Assembly: GCA_035772735.1 (NCBI GenBank)
Contig: JASDFA010000019.1
Location: 70,904,001 to 70,968,000 of the forward strand
Direction: 5' to 3'
DNA length: 64,000 nucleotides
From: Datura wrightii
Lineage: Eukaryota; Streptophyta; Magnoliopsida; Solanales; Solanaceae
Part shown: one piece after another, positions 31,825 through 44,547 of the stretch
Position numbering within the stretch: the first letter of the stretch is position 1
Layout: every line of letters begins with the position of its first letter
The notes under the pieces: model-generated
Told to the model about the DNA's origin: nothing
Seen by the model: only the letters and a program-made list of their open reading frames with translations
The model's database searches: none
Made by a program: the position numbers and the translations under genes

Positions 31825-33870
31825 TGTCACGCCCCACCTTGGAGGTATGACTGGCACCTGGTGCAATACTGGTTTAAACTAACCTGACTGGACTAGGGCA
31901 TGTTTGACACTTAATTCAAGAAATGAAAGGGCTATATCTCAGCTGTAGGTACAGCCTCTTACTGACAAGGCCACCTATAATAGAAGATAGTTGACCACAA
32001 CAATGCAATAACAAGGATCCTACGCAGGCCGACAAGGCCACCATGCTATCTAGTTATAACTGGATAGTAAATTAGGCATTAAATTACGCTATGGTCGACA
32101 AGGCCGCCAACTAACAGCTAAACAAGGCCACACACAGCCAACAAAGGAAATAAAGCATACACGAGCCCTACACGGCCAACAGCAACTAACCACAGGGAAT
32201 GTACAACAGTCTGCAAGCCTCTGGGAGTGATATAATGGTCGAGACAGGGCCCTGACCTACCCAAAAACTGTACATCAAAAGTACAAACCTACACTAACTT
32301 TCAGCTCTGGACGCAAGGAGCTGAATAAACTACTGGCTTCAGCTAAAGGCTACGAACGCCCTGAATTGTGTCTATCGACACTTGCGAGCAAGCAATGCAG
32401 TGCCTCGGGTGGGCGTCAGCAAAACATGTATAAAATATGTAAGGAAGAAAGATAATAACTGATTAAGAACTGGTAAAATTGTAGTAATTAAAGGAAGAGA
32501 GTAAGGATTTAACTTGATTACCTTCACTATCTAAATTATCTAAACAACAAGTTTATATAAGCAAGCAAGAACCTAGCCGGGCCTCCATAAGCTTAGAAGG
32601 TACAAACAACACAATATAACCTACCTGGGCCCCCATAAGAACCGGCAAGTACAAAAAAGGTCTACTCCTACTACCTGAGTACTAAGGATTGTGTATATAC
32701 TGTAAATCGGGATGGCCCTCGCGGCCTCAATCTGGTGAAACTCATTACGGACCTCGCGACATCAATCTGATGGAAGTCAATACGACTATCGCGGCCTAAG
32801 TAAATGGAACTCTATATGGCCCTCGCGGCCTCAATAAATGGAACTCAAAATTGCCCTCGAGGCGTCAATAAATGGAACTCACTGTGGCCCTCGCGGTCTC
32901 ACTAAATAGAACTCAAAATGGCCCTCGCGGCCTTAGTAAATAGAACTCTGTATGGGATAACATCTAACTACTCAACATCTAAGTAAGACCATTCTCGCTA
33001 GATTAACTCGGACAAGAATTACTATTTTGTCACCATAGGCTCAATTCAGTTTATAACAACAGACACCAATGGGTTTACTCTGAAGTACTATAGACACACA
33101 GGTTGTACTAACTTTATGACGAACGTAACTTACCGAAGGGATAGCCTTACATACCTCAAGTGACGACTTTCTGTCTAACCGGTGAGTTTTTTATCTGTAT
33201 TCAACAGCCCTTCCCAACTGTAATTATATCACTGGGAGAACAATACTAGTTTAAGTACTAAATTTGGAGAAAATGATAACTTTTAATAATAATATCAACT
33301 ATACTTCAACTTGATGAAATACAGCCGAAAACGTATAATTTCCCAAGAGTTCAAAAGGGAGAAATACTTACTTGAAGCCTGTGATCGTATAGAAATTATT
33401 TTGGAGCAATTTTGGAAACTTCTACTCAGCGGGGTTATGATTCACCAGGCAAATTTCAATAAAATAAGTCCGTAGTAATGCTCCTTGAGGGCTTAAACTT
33501 GATACCCAAAGTTAAATTGAATTTGGACAGTGTTTGGCAGTGTAAATGGACGAAAAATGTTTAATTCTTTGAAAATGAATTAAAATTGAATAGAAGGACA
33601 ATATATATATATACATTAGGACAGTGGTAGGGGGGCGCCTCATGCCTCCCATCGCGTCGTACCTCCCTCCGCATCTCGCCCCTCAACGTGCTAAGGGGCT
33701 GGCGCGCCGCGCTGCCCAGGGCGTCAGGGTGCTGGCACGCCGCCCTGGCCCTTGTGGCCTAGCCTTGTTCGACCTGACTTTCGAGGCTTCTCTACATGTG
33801 TCATACTCTCTTTATTTATCACAAATCCACACGTATGCTTACTAATCGTTAATTTTTACGGGGTGTAACA
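31825..33870 (-). repeat. 3' LTR of element C (2046 bp)
   Basis: Plus-strand ends TGTCACGCCCC...GGGGTGTAACA. Contains a tandem minisatellite (32711-32952), a GC-rich block (33630-33745) and an (AT)n tract at 33600-33613. Confidence 0.92.
32711..32952 (-). repeat. LTR minisatellite of element C, unit about 34 bp
   Basis: Units of the form atggccctcgcggcctca then ataaatggaactcaaa, about seven copies with substitutions. The 5' LTR holds the matching array at about 39963-40205. Confidence 0.9.
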
Positions 33871-33886
33871 TACTCCCCCTCTTAGG
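33871..33886 (-). other. Polypurine tract of element C
   Basis: On the minus strand, tcctaagagggggagta directly precedes the 3' LTR start TGTTACACC. Confidence 0.85.
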
Positions 33887-34159
33887 AACATTTTTCCTCG
33901 AATGTAAACTACAATTCACAGAAGTTTAACTCTTTTAACTATTATTCTGGAAAAATATAGGCAGAGTTTGCCCTGTAATATGGACTAACTAGGAAATCCT
34001 GAAATGTAGAAAAGTCCAATACATATATATCACATGACACTATAACAACTTTTTCACAACAAAATGGCAGTCAGTTGAATAGTCTAAGTAACATGAATCA
34101 TAGAACAACAACTGAATCAATGACTTCACTTAACTGCATAATCGGGACTATTCCTGGAA

Positions 34160-35412
34160 CAACTGAGGATATCTGGATCCCATGTCGTCCTCGGCTTCCC
34201 GGGTCATTTCTTTTTCATTTTTGTTTCTCCATAATATTTTAACAGAAGCGACATCTTTTGTTCTCAACCTGCCAATGTAATATTGTCACTGGAACCTCTT
34301 CGTAGGCTAAATCCTCAGTAACCTGGACATCCTCAACTGGCACAACACGGGACGGATCCCCTATAAACTTCTGTAACATCGATACATGCATGACCGGGTG
34401 AACAGACTCTAACTCTAATGGTAAATCCAACTTGTATGCCACCTGGCCTATTCTCTAGAGGATCCGATACGACCCAATAAACCTTGGGCTAAGTTTGCCT
34501 TTCTTGCCAAATCTCATTACGTTCTAAGTCTCTACGCCAAACATCATAGTAGGACTTTTGACGACTCTGGGCTGTCAACAAGCGTTCTCTAATAAGCTAT
34601 ACTTTTTCCTCTGATTCATGGATCATGTCTGGTCCAATTAGTTCTGATTCACCTACCTCGAACCAACCAACTGAGGATCTCCACTTTCGCCCATATAAAG
34701 CCTCGTACGGTGCCATCTAAATTATCGAATGATAACTATTATTATAAGAAAACTCAATAAGGGGTAAATTTTCATCCCAGCTTCCCCCGAAGTCTAGCAC
34801 GCACGCTCATAGCATATCCTCGACCATCTGAATTATACGTTCATTCTGCCCGTTTGTCTAAGGATGGAATGTTGTAGTTAAATTAACTTGTGTCCCCAAG
34901 CCTTTCTGAAATGATTGCTACATTCTAGCTGTAAATTGTGCTCCTCTATTAGAAATGATAGATACTGGAACACCATGTAGTCTAAATATTTCTCTAATGT
35001 ATAACTCGGCCTAGTCCTCGACTGAAAAAGTGATCCGGACTGGCAGAAAATGAGCTGACTTCGTCAATCTATCGAGAATCACCCAGATGGAATCAAATTT
35101 GCGCCTGGTGCGGGGTAGTCTTGTCACAAAATCCATATTAACTGCCTCCCATTTCCACATAGGTATAGCTATTTCCTGAGTTAGGCCGTCGGGTTTCTCA
35201 TGTTCATCTTTTACCTATTGACAATTAGGACACTGCGCTGCAAATTCAGCTACACCTTTCTTCATTCCGGTCCACCAATATATCTCCTTTATGTCATGGT
35301 ACATCTTCGTTGAACCTGGATGAAGAGAATAACGAGAGTAATGTACCTCTGCCATAATCTTCTGGCGGAGTCCTACTACATCCAGGACACAGAGGTGACC
35401 TCTGTACCTCAA
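34160..35412 (-). pseudogene. Element C pol: integrase and chromodomain
   Basis: Zinc domain at 35215-35412 (HPGSTKMYHDIKEIYWW, CPNCQ). The DDE core continues to about 34660 with many stops. The C-terminal part (34239-34442) shows YKLDLPLELESVHPV and YEEVPVTIL before the chromodomain. Compared with B and A, this integrase has lost its reading frame in several places. Confidence 0.85.
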
Positions 35413-35541
35413 AACTCCATCTCCCGCTACCTCAAAAACTAATACTTCACCCTGCTGAACTCTATCTCTAAGCTATGCTAAATAAGAATCTTCATATTTC
35501 CGCTCTTTTACCTGTACTACCAGGAATGATACTGTTGTATT

Positions 35542-36850
35542 CTAAATTATGACTCCATTATCCTCTGTATCAACTACCCAAACTGCTAAGCTGGCTAGCC
35601 GGTGCAATTCTCGGGCCATTTCCCATTGTTCCAGCCTCAAATATGCCAAACTTCCCATAGATTGGCGGCTAAGAGAATCCGCCACAATATTAGCTTTCCC
35701 TGGGTGATACAACATGTTCACATCATAATCTTTCAACAATTCTAACCAACGGCATTGTGGTAAATTCAGCTCTTTCTGTGTTAAAATGTATTGAAGACTT
35801 TTATGGTTAGTAAAAATATCCACATGCACCCCATATATGTAATACCCCATATCTTTAAGGCGAGAACCACTGCAGCTAACACCAGATCGTGGGTGGGATA
35901 GTTCTTTTCATGCTTTCTCAATTGCCTCGAAATATACGTTATTACTTTTCCATGTTGCAATAAAACACACCCTAACCCGATGCCTAAAGCATCACAATAC
36001 ACCGCATAACCCTCTAAACCCTCCAGCAAAGCTAACACTGGTGTTGATGTCAATCTGTTTTTCAATTCATGGAAACTCAGCTCACAGGCTTCAGTCCCTA
36101 AAACTTGGCTACTTTTTGAGTCAATTTAGTCAAAGGTGCTGACTGGGTAGAAAACCCTTCCACGAACCTTCTGTAATACCCGGCTAACCCCAAGAAACTG
36201 CAAACCTCTGTTGGGGTCGTAATGTTTTAACTGCCTCAATTTTCTGCGAATAAACTTGAATACCAGCCTCTAATATAATGTGTCCCAAGAAAGCTACAGA
36301 ATTCATCAAGAAGTTACATTTAGAAAACTTGGCATATAACTGGCGGTCTTTGAGGATCTGAAGTACTGCCGGCAAATGGTCTTTATGTTCTGGTTTTAAG
36401 CAGGAGTAGACTAGAATATCATCAATGAACACTATTACAAACATATCCAAATACATCCTAAAGATATTATTCATTATTTCCATGAACGTTGCTGGCGTAT
36501 TTGTCAACCCGAAGGACATAACTAAGAACTCAAAATGGCCATACCTAGTCCTGAAAGCTGTCTTCGGGATATCTTTCTCCCGAACTCCAACCTGGTGGTA
36601 CCCGGATCTCAAATCAATTTTAGAGAAGTATTTCGCCCCTTGCAGCTGATCAAACAAATCATCTATTCTAAGAAGAGGATATTTATTCTTAATAATAACT
36701 TTATTCAATTGCCGGTAATCTATGCACATGCATAGAGACCTATCCTTCTTTTCTCACAAACAGGACTGATGCACCCCACAGTGACGTACTGGGTCTAATG
36801 AAACCCTTATCTAACAAATCTTTTAACTATTTTTTAATTCTTTTAATTCA
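35542..36850 (-). pseudogene. Element C pol: reverse transcriptase and RNase H
   Basis: RT at 36184-36850 with CIDYRQLNKVIIKNKYPL, SKIDLRSGYHQ and the catalytic FIDDILVYS (near 36410). RNase H at 35781-36065 (YCDALGIGLG, DLVLAAVVLALK) and continuing in another frame to 35542 (FTNHKSLQYIL, LYHPGKANIVADSLS). The RNase H motif Asp-His has become Asn-His (TDHKSL to TNHKSL), a further loss of a conserved residue. Confidence 0.9.
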
Positions 36851-36861
36851 ATAGGGGCCAT

Positions 36862-37450
36862 TCAATACAGGGTTATGGATATAGGCTGAGTATCTGGTAG
36901 CAAATCTATAGAGAAATCTATTTCCCGCTCTGGGGGAATACCGGGAAGTTCATCTAGAAACACATCCAGGAACTCATTAAATACTGGGATAGACTGGAGA
37001 GTCAGGGATTTTGCTTGCACATCTCGAACCCTGACAATATGGTACATACAACCCTTTGCTATTAAATTTTTTTCCCGAAGATAGGATATAAACATACCTT
37101 TCAGCGTAGCTGTATTACCTCTCCACTCTTGCACTACCTCTCCTGGAAAGTGAAATCGGACAATCCTGGTCCAACACTCTATAGTAGCATAACATGGCGC
37201 CAACCAGTCCATACCAATATTCACATCAAAATCAATCATTTCTAATTTTACCACATTTGTTGAGATCGGACGACCCACAACCTCTACTACACAACCCCGG
37301 TAAATTCTTTTAGCAATAATAGAGTCACCAATAGGAGTAGATACTGAAAAGGGTCACTGAAGCAATTCTGGTGCTCTATCAAACTTTCAGGCTACTAATG
37401 GTGTAACATACGACAAAGTGGAGCCAGGATACATTAGAGCATAAGTTGTG
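36862..37450 (-). pseudogene. Element C aspartic protease
   Basis: The C-terminal protease half (36862-37278) shows LEMIDFDVNIGMDWLAPCYA and FPGEVVQEW, then the linker FPDELPGIPPERE-like to RT. The active-site block (LMYPGSTLSYVTPLVA-like, near 37400-37440) reads tyrosine where the catalytic Asp is expected and is out of frame with the rest. Confidence 0.85.
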
Positions 37451-37503
37451 TGAGAACAAACATCTAATATACCTATCACAATATCTGGCGATGACTCTGA
37501 CTC

Positions 37504-38863
37504 CTATCGCCCTGGTAATGCATATGTGCGATCCTGACCGCTGCCTGAACCAGATGCCTCTGATATACCTCGACCTCTGCCAACTGGAGTTGAGGGCCTG
37601 CGCCCTACAGAAGGTGTTAGGGCATATGAACCTACTGAGGATCTATTCTGCTCGTCCTGACCGCCCTGGCGTCTAGTCGGGCAGTCTCTCATCATGTGCC
37701 CCTCCTGCCCATAGGTGTAATAGGTGGTAGAAACATATTTACACCTCTCCAGATGTTGTTTATGGAAATTACTGCATTGGGGTATATCTAACTCTGTCAA
37801 GTTTGTCCCCCTCTGTTGCTGCGAGCTGGGCGCTGGTGAACATTCACCGGGGCATGACTGCCTCCGACGATCTGATCTACTATCCTGCTGCTGCTGAAAT
37901 GGGTGCCTAGGTGGCCTGCCTGAGAAACAGGGTTTGGGCCCGCCCTGAAATTTGCCTGGAATCTGCGGGTCTAGCCCTCCGACGCTGCTCCTGACCTGAC
38001 CTTTCCATGCAATACTGCGTTGTCTGAGCTCTTCTATATTCTAAGCAAAAGCCTGGATCTGTGAAATGTCCATATCCTCTCGCAGAGTGGCTGTAATGCA
38101 ATATTTTATATATTCTAGCACAAGCCCCAAAATAAACCGGTGCACCCTGACTGGGATGGTGTCAACAAACGAGGGTGCACACCTGGCTAAGGAGTCAAAC
38201 TTCAACGCATATTCTCTGAAACTCATTCGGCCCTGCTCTAGATGCAAAAACTACTCTACTCTGGCCTGTTGAGCCTCTCGAGAAAAATAACGATCTATGA
38301 AAACCTCAGAAAAAATAGGCCACATAGGTGGAGGTACATCTCTGCCTCGGGATCTCTCCCAACTCTCGTACAACAAAACCACTACATCTCGCAATCTGAA
38401 TACTGCTAGATCAACTAATTTTGTGGACGAGGCATGCATGAACCTGAATATCCTCTATAGCTGGTCTATAAAGTTCTAGGGGTCCTCTCTACAATGTGTC
38501 CCTATAAACTGTAAGGGACTCAAAGCCAGAAACTCATGAACTCTTGAACTACCGGGCCCCTCGCGAGCTCAACGGCAGCTGGTACTACCGGCTGAGGCTG
38601 ATGGTAGGCAGTCATCATCTGTATCAACATGTAAAAAGCACCCCTGAGCTCCTGATTTGATGGCACAGGTATAGCTAGGGGTGGTGTCTATATATATGTT
38701 GCCCTAGCGGGCTTTGATTATGGTGGTGGGTGTTGGGGAGATCGAGGTGGTATCCCCTGTCGCTCTCAGATCGGGCTGACTCTTCCTGTGGTCCCCTACT
38801 AGTTCCCTCTCCGGCTGCCACATCCAACTCTCGAACAGTCGCTGTCTGTCGTGTGTCCGACAT
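37504..38863 (-). pseudogene. Element C gag with defective zinc knuckle
   Basis: ATG at 38861-38863 (MSDTRQTATVRELDVAAGEGT). Capsid part at 37907-38439 in several frames (AVFRLRDVVVLLYESW, FIDRYFSREAQQAR, HLEQGRMSFREYALKF). The knuckle at 37681-37722 reads YYTYGQEGHMMRDC: the first two Cys are Tyr. The linker to the protease is Gly/Arg/Ser-rich. Confidence 0.88.
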
Positions 38864-39061
38864 TTCTCTGTAAATAAATAGGATAACATAAGCTCAGGAA
38901 GTTACCCTATAAAGTACAACTCTATAGCACGACTGGAGGAAAAAGAAGAGTAACCACACTATTATACCTTGCAGCCTCATGCCTATAGAATGTGGTGAAC
39001 AACACACCTATAGTCAAGACTCAACTTGGCACTGCTTACAAACTCCCTAGGATATGACCAA

Positions 39062-39073
39062 CTCTGGTACAAA
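39062..39073 (-). other. Degenerate primer binding site of element C
   Basis: The plus strand ctctggtacaaa aligns with gctctgataccaa of element B's site, with a substitution and a one-base loss, three bases from the 5' LTR. Confidence 0.7.
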
Positions 39074-39076
39074 GTT

Positions 39077-41150
39077 TGTCACACCCCACCTTGGAGGTAT
39101 GACTGACACCTGCTGCCATACTGTTTTGAACTAACTTGACTGTACTGGGGCATGTTCGACACTAAATTCAAGAAACGAACGGGCTATATCTCGATTGTAG
39201 GTACAACCTCTAACCAACAAGGCCACCTGTAAGAGAAGAAAGCTGACCATAATAACACAATAACAGGGATCCTATGCGGACTGACAAGGCCACCATGATG
39301 TCTAATTATAACTGAAAAGTAAATCAGGCATTAAACTACGCTATGGCCGACAAGGCTGCCAACTAATAGCTAAACCATGCCCCAAATGGCCAAAACAGGA
39401 AATAAAGCATACACGGGCCCCACACGGCCAACAGCAACTAACCACAGGGAATGTACAACAGCCTGCAAGCCTCTAGGAGTGATATAATGGTCGAGACAGG
39501 GCCTCGACCTACCAGAAAACTATACATCAAAAGTACGAACCTCTACTAACTTTCAACTCCTGCGGGAAGGAGCTGAATAAACTATTGACTTCAGCTAAAT
39601 TCTAGGAATTTCCCAAAGTGCATCTATTCAAACCTGCAGGCAAGCAGTGCAGCGCCCTAGGTAGGTGTCAGTACAACATGTATCGAATATGTAAGGCAGA
39701 AAGATAATAACTAACTAAAAGTTGGTAAAATAGTAATAATTAAAGGAAGAGAGTAAGGATTTAACCTGAATACCTTTACTATCTAAATTATCTAAAAAAC
39801 AAGTCTATATAATAAAACAAGAACCTAACCGGGCCCTCATAAGGCTAGAAGGTACAAACAACACAGAAGAACCTACCTAGGCCCCCGTAAGCCCCGGCAA
39901 GTACAAACAAGGTCCACTTCTACTACCTGAGTACTAAGGATGGTGTGTATACTATAACTCAGGATGGCCCTCGAAGCCTCAATCTGGTGAAACCTATTAC
40001 GGACCTCACGGCCTCAATCTGATGGAATTCAATACGACCCTCGCGGCCTCAGTAAATGAAACTCTGTATGGCCCTCGCAACCTCAATAAATGGAACTCAA
40101 AATGGCCCTCGGGGCCTCAGTAAATGGAACTCTGTGTGGCCCTCGCAGCCTCAATAAATGAAACTTAATGTTTCCCTCGCGGACTCGGTAAATGAAACTT
40201 TGTATGGGATAACATATAACTACTCAACATCGAAGTAAGACTATTCTAGCTAGATTAACTCGGACAAGAATTACTATTTTGTCACGATAGGCTCAATTCA
40301 GTTTATAACAACTGAAACCAATAGGTTTACTCTGAAGTACTATAGACACACGAGTAGTACTAACTTTACGACCAACGTAACTTTTCGAAGGGATAGCCTT
40401 ACATATCTCAAGTGCCGACTTTCTATCTAACCGGTGAGTTTCAATCTGTATTCAACAGCCCTTCCTAACTGAAATCGTATCACTGGGAGAACGAGACTAG
40501 TTTCAGTTCTAAATTTGGAGAAAATAATAACTTTTAATAATAATATCAACTATACTTCAACTTGATGAAATACGGCTGAAGACATATAATTTCCTGAGAG
40601 TTCAGAAGGGACAAATACTTACTTGAAGCCTGTGATCGTAGAGAAATTAGTTTGGAGCAATTCTGACAACTTCTACTCGGCGGGGTTATGATTCTCGAGG
40701 AGAATTTCATGAAAATAACTCCGTAATAATGCTCCCTGCAGGCTTAAACTTTGATACTCGAAGTTAATATGAACTTGGACACTGTTTGGCAGCGTAAACG
40801 GATGAAATATGTTTGATTCCTTCATCTCATACTCTCTCTGGCCGAAGCTTTCTTTGAAAATGAATTAAAATTGAATAGAAGGAATATATATACACATTAG
40901 GGCGGCGGCAGGGGGCAACCCGTGTCGCCCATCATGTCATACCTCCCTCCGTATCGCGCCCCTCAACGCGCCAAGGGGCTGGCGCATTGTGCTGCCCAGA
41001 GCACCAGGGTGCTAGCGCATCATGCTAGCCCTTAGGACCTGGCCTCGTTCGTCCCAACTTCTGAGGCTTCTCTACACGCATCATACTCTTTTTATTTATC
41101 ACAAATCCACACGTATGCTTACTAATCGTTAACTTTTACAGGGTGTAATA
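39077..41150 (-). repeat. 5' LTR of element C (2074 bp)
   Basis: Matches 31825-33870 throughout. It ends gggtgtaaTA, where CA has mutated to TA. About 35 bases near 40830-40855 (ctctctggccgaagc) are absent from the other copy. Confidence 0.92.
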
Positions 41151-44100
41151 ATGATGTAATTATGGGCATGGATTGGCTAGCACCATGTTATGCTAATGTG
41201 GAGTGTTGGACCATAACTATCTAATTTCACATACCTGAGGAGGTAGTGCGAGAATGAAAAGGTAATGCAGCTACGCCATAAGGTAGGTTTATATCCTATC
41301 TTTGGGCGAGGAAGTTGATAGCGAAGGGCTGCATTTATCAAATAGTTAGGGTTCAGGATACGCAGGTAGAATCCCCGACTCTTCAGTCTATTCCTGTGGT
41401 TAGTGAGTTTCTGGATATATTTCCAGATGAGCTTCCAGTGTTCCCCCCAAGCAGGAAATTGATTTATCTTTTGATATGCCACCAGGTACACAGCCCATAT
41501 CCATCCTCCGTACCAAACGACTCCTTGCAAGCTGAAGGAACTGAAAGAATAATTGAAAGACTTGTTAGATAAGGGCTTTATCAGGCCTAGTGCTTCACCG
41601 TAGGATGCGCTGGTTCTGTTTATAACGAAGAAGGATAGCATCCTATGAATGTGTATAGACTATCGGCAGTTGAATAATGTTACTATTAAGAATATATATC
41701 CCCTTCCAAGAATAGAAGATTTGTTTGATCAGCTGCAGGGGTGAAATATTTCTCTAAGATCGACTTAAGGTCAGGGTACCATCAGTTGCGAGTCCAGGAG
41801 AAGGACATTCCAAAGACAACTTTCAGGACTAGGTATGGTCATTTTGAGTTCTTACTCATGGCCTTCGGATGGACGAATGCCCCAATAGTGTTTATGGATT
41901 TGATGAATAGCATATTTAGGCCATTCCTAGATATATTTGTGATAGTGTTTATTGATGATATCCTGGTATATTCATGCTCAGAATCTAAACATAAAGATCA
42001 TTTGCGAACCGTACTCCAAGTCCTCAAAGATCACAAGGTGTATGCAAAGTTCTCTAAGTGTGAGTTTTGGTTAAACTTTGTAGCTTTCTTGGGCCATATT
42101 CTATCAGATGTAGGTATTCAGCTTGACTAATAAAAAATAGAAGTTGTAAAGACTTGGCTCAAACCCATGACTCCAATGAAGGTTCATAGCTTTTGGGGTT
42201 AGCTAGGTATTACAGGAGGTTCGTAGAGGGATTCTCTGCCCTATCAGCACCGTTGACAAGGATGACTCAGAAGGCAGCCAAGTTTTAATGGACCGAGTTT
42301 TGTGAGCATAGTTTTTAGGGGTTGAAGGACAGATTGACATCTGCACCAGTGTTGGCCCTACTAGAGGGTTCAGAAGGTTATGCGATATATTGTAATGTTG
42401 CAGGCATTGGGTTAGGGTGTGTTCTAATGCATCATGGTAGGGTAATTGCCTATTCTTTGAGGCAGTTGAGGAAGCACAAAAAGAACTACCCTACCCATGA
42501 TTTAGAGTTAGCTGTAGTGGTTCATGCTCTGAAGATATGGAGGCATTACTTGTATGGTGTGCCTGTGGACATCTTTACTGATCAAAAGAGCCTTCAATAT
42601 ATTTTCAAGCAGAAGGAGTTGAATTTATGACAGCGTCGGTGGGTTGAGTTGCTTAAAAACTATGATATCAACATACTATACCACCCGGGGAAAGCTAATG
42701 TTATAGTTGATGCCCTTAATCATAGATCCATAGGCAGTCTATCATACCTAGGCCAAGAAAAGAGAGAACTGGCTCGGGAACTATACCAGTTGGCTAATTT
42801 GGGAATTTGATTGTTGGATGCAGATGATAATGGGGTTGTGATCTAGAATATTGCAGTGTCATCTCTAGTTGTAGAGGTGAAGGAGCGTATTATGGGGAAT
42901 CTAGCCTAGTGTATCTCCAAGACAAGGTTCGGTAGGGCGAACTATCGTCCTATGAGTTAATGAGAGATAGTGTCTTGAGATTCAGTGGTCGACTTTGTGT
43001 TCAAGATATAGTAGGGCTTTGCCAGCAAATTATGAAAGAGGTACATTATTCTCCTTACTCTCTCCATGATATAAAGGAGATATATTGGTGGCCTGGGATG
43101 AAGAAAAGTATAGCTGAGTTTGTAGCACAATGTCCTAATTGCCAGCAAGTAAAAGCTGAATATCAGAACTTGGCACGCTGACTTAAGAGACAGACATGCC
43201 TATGTGGAAATGGGAAGCGATCAATATGGATTTTATCACACGTTTACCTTGCACCAAGCACAAATTCGACTCTATTTGGGTAATTGTGGACGGTTGACAA
43301 GATCAGCTCATTTCTTGCCTGTTAGGACTACGTTTTCAACTGAAGACTATGTTGAGTTGTACCTAAAGAAGGTAGTCTGAGTGCATGGTGTCCCAGTGTC
43401 TGTAATATCTGACAGAGGAGCATAATTCACAGTTATATTTTGGAAGTCGTTTCAAAAGGGTTTTGGGACACAGGTTAATTTAAGTATAACTTTTCATCCC
43501 CAAATAGACAGTCAAGCAGAGTGAACCATTTAGATGCTAGAGGACATGTTGTGGGCGTGTGTGCTAGACATTAGAGAGAGTTGAGATGAGCACCTACCCC
43601 TTATTGAGTTTGCGTACAATAACTGTTATCATTCTGCTATTCAAATGGCACTTTAAGAGTCTTTATATGGGCGGAAATGTAGGTCCCCCATAAGATGGTT
43701 TAAAGTAGGGAAATCAGGGTTAATCAGACATGATATGATACATCAATCAGAAGAAAAGGTGAAACATATCAGAGAGTGTTTGCTGACAGCCCAGAGCGTC
43801 AGAAGTCCTATTCCAACGTTTGGCATAGAGACTTAGTATTTGATGTTGATTATTGGTATTCCCTAAGGTTTTTCCTATCAAGGGCATTATGAGATATGGC
43901 AGGAAGGGCAAGCTTAGACCTAGGTTCATTGGGCTATATCGGATCCTCCGGAAGATAGGCCAAGTGGCTTATGAGTTAGAATTGCCTTCAGAATTAGACT
44001 TCGTTCATCCAGTCTTCTATGTGTCAATACTACGAAAGTGCATAGGAGACCCTTCTAGGGTTGTTCCAGTTGAGGATATTCAAGTCACTGAGGAGTTGTC

Positions 44101-44266
44101 CTACGAAGAGACTCCAATTGCTATGCTAGATAGGTAGGTTCGTAGATTAAGGACTAAAGATGTAGCCTCTATTAAAGTCTTATGGAGGAACAAAAATGTA
44201 GAGGAGATGACTTGGGAAGCTGAGGAAGATATGAGGTCTAGATATCCCTACTTATTTCAGGCTTGA
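41151..44266 (+). pseudogene. Element D pol: protease end, RT, RNase H, integrase, chromodomain
   Basis: Continues the protease (VIMGMDWLAPCYANVECW, 41156). RT shows SKIDLRSGYHQLRV (41741) and FIDDILVYS (about 41950). RNase H lies at 42322-42630 (KDRLTSAPVLALLEG, HDLELAVVVHALKIW). The integrase zinc domain is near 42960-43181 (EIYWWPGMKK, CPNCQQVK) with an internal loss that removes the HPG..KMYH part. The DDE core to 43650 has many stops. The GPY/F-like block (43890-43940) and chromodomain follow, ending near TGA 44264-44266. Two adjacent TAA codons interrupt RT-RNase H at 42128-42133. Confidence 0.92.
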
Positions 44267-44534
44267 CTCAAATTGTGCAGTTGAGGTAAGATTGTAATTC
44301 ATTTATTGTTTTGTTGCTTATGTTATCAGTGTTGATTAGTTGCTCACGTTTATGTTATGGAGCCATGTCATATAGTTGCTTGTAGCAACCTATGAGAGGC
44401 CTATGTTGGAATTTTCTATGTTTCAGGTTTATGGATAGTCCATATTAAAGAGCAGACCCTGCCCAAATCTTTTTCGGCAATGGTTAGGGAGCCGAGTCTC
44501 TTAAGACTAGATTACATTCGAGGATGAATGTTCC

Positions 44535-44547
44535 TAAGGAGGGTTGA
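44535..44547 (+). other. Polypurine tract of element D
   Basis: taaggagggttga precedes the LTR start TGTTACACC; it matches the position of A's tract. Confidence 0.8.

Larger units (their letters stand above)
31825..41150 (-). mobile_element. Element C: complete but decayed Tekay/Del-type retrotransposon (9.3 kb)
   Basis: Minus-strand element: 5' LTR 39077-41150, mutated initiator-Met primer site, gag, protease, RT, RNase H, integrase, chromodomain, purine tract and 3' LTR 31825-33870. It lies within the protease of element D. The LTRs differ at about 22 of the first 155 positions, so C is older than B. Coding regions are broken by many stops and frameshifts. Confidence 0.94.

Noticed and set aside
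32711..32952. CRISPR-like regular repeats
   Set aside because: Units touch each other without unique spacers, and the array recurs in both LTRs of element C. It is an LTR minisatellite in a plant genome.
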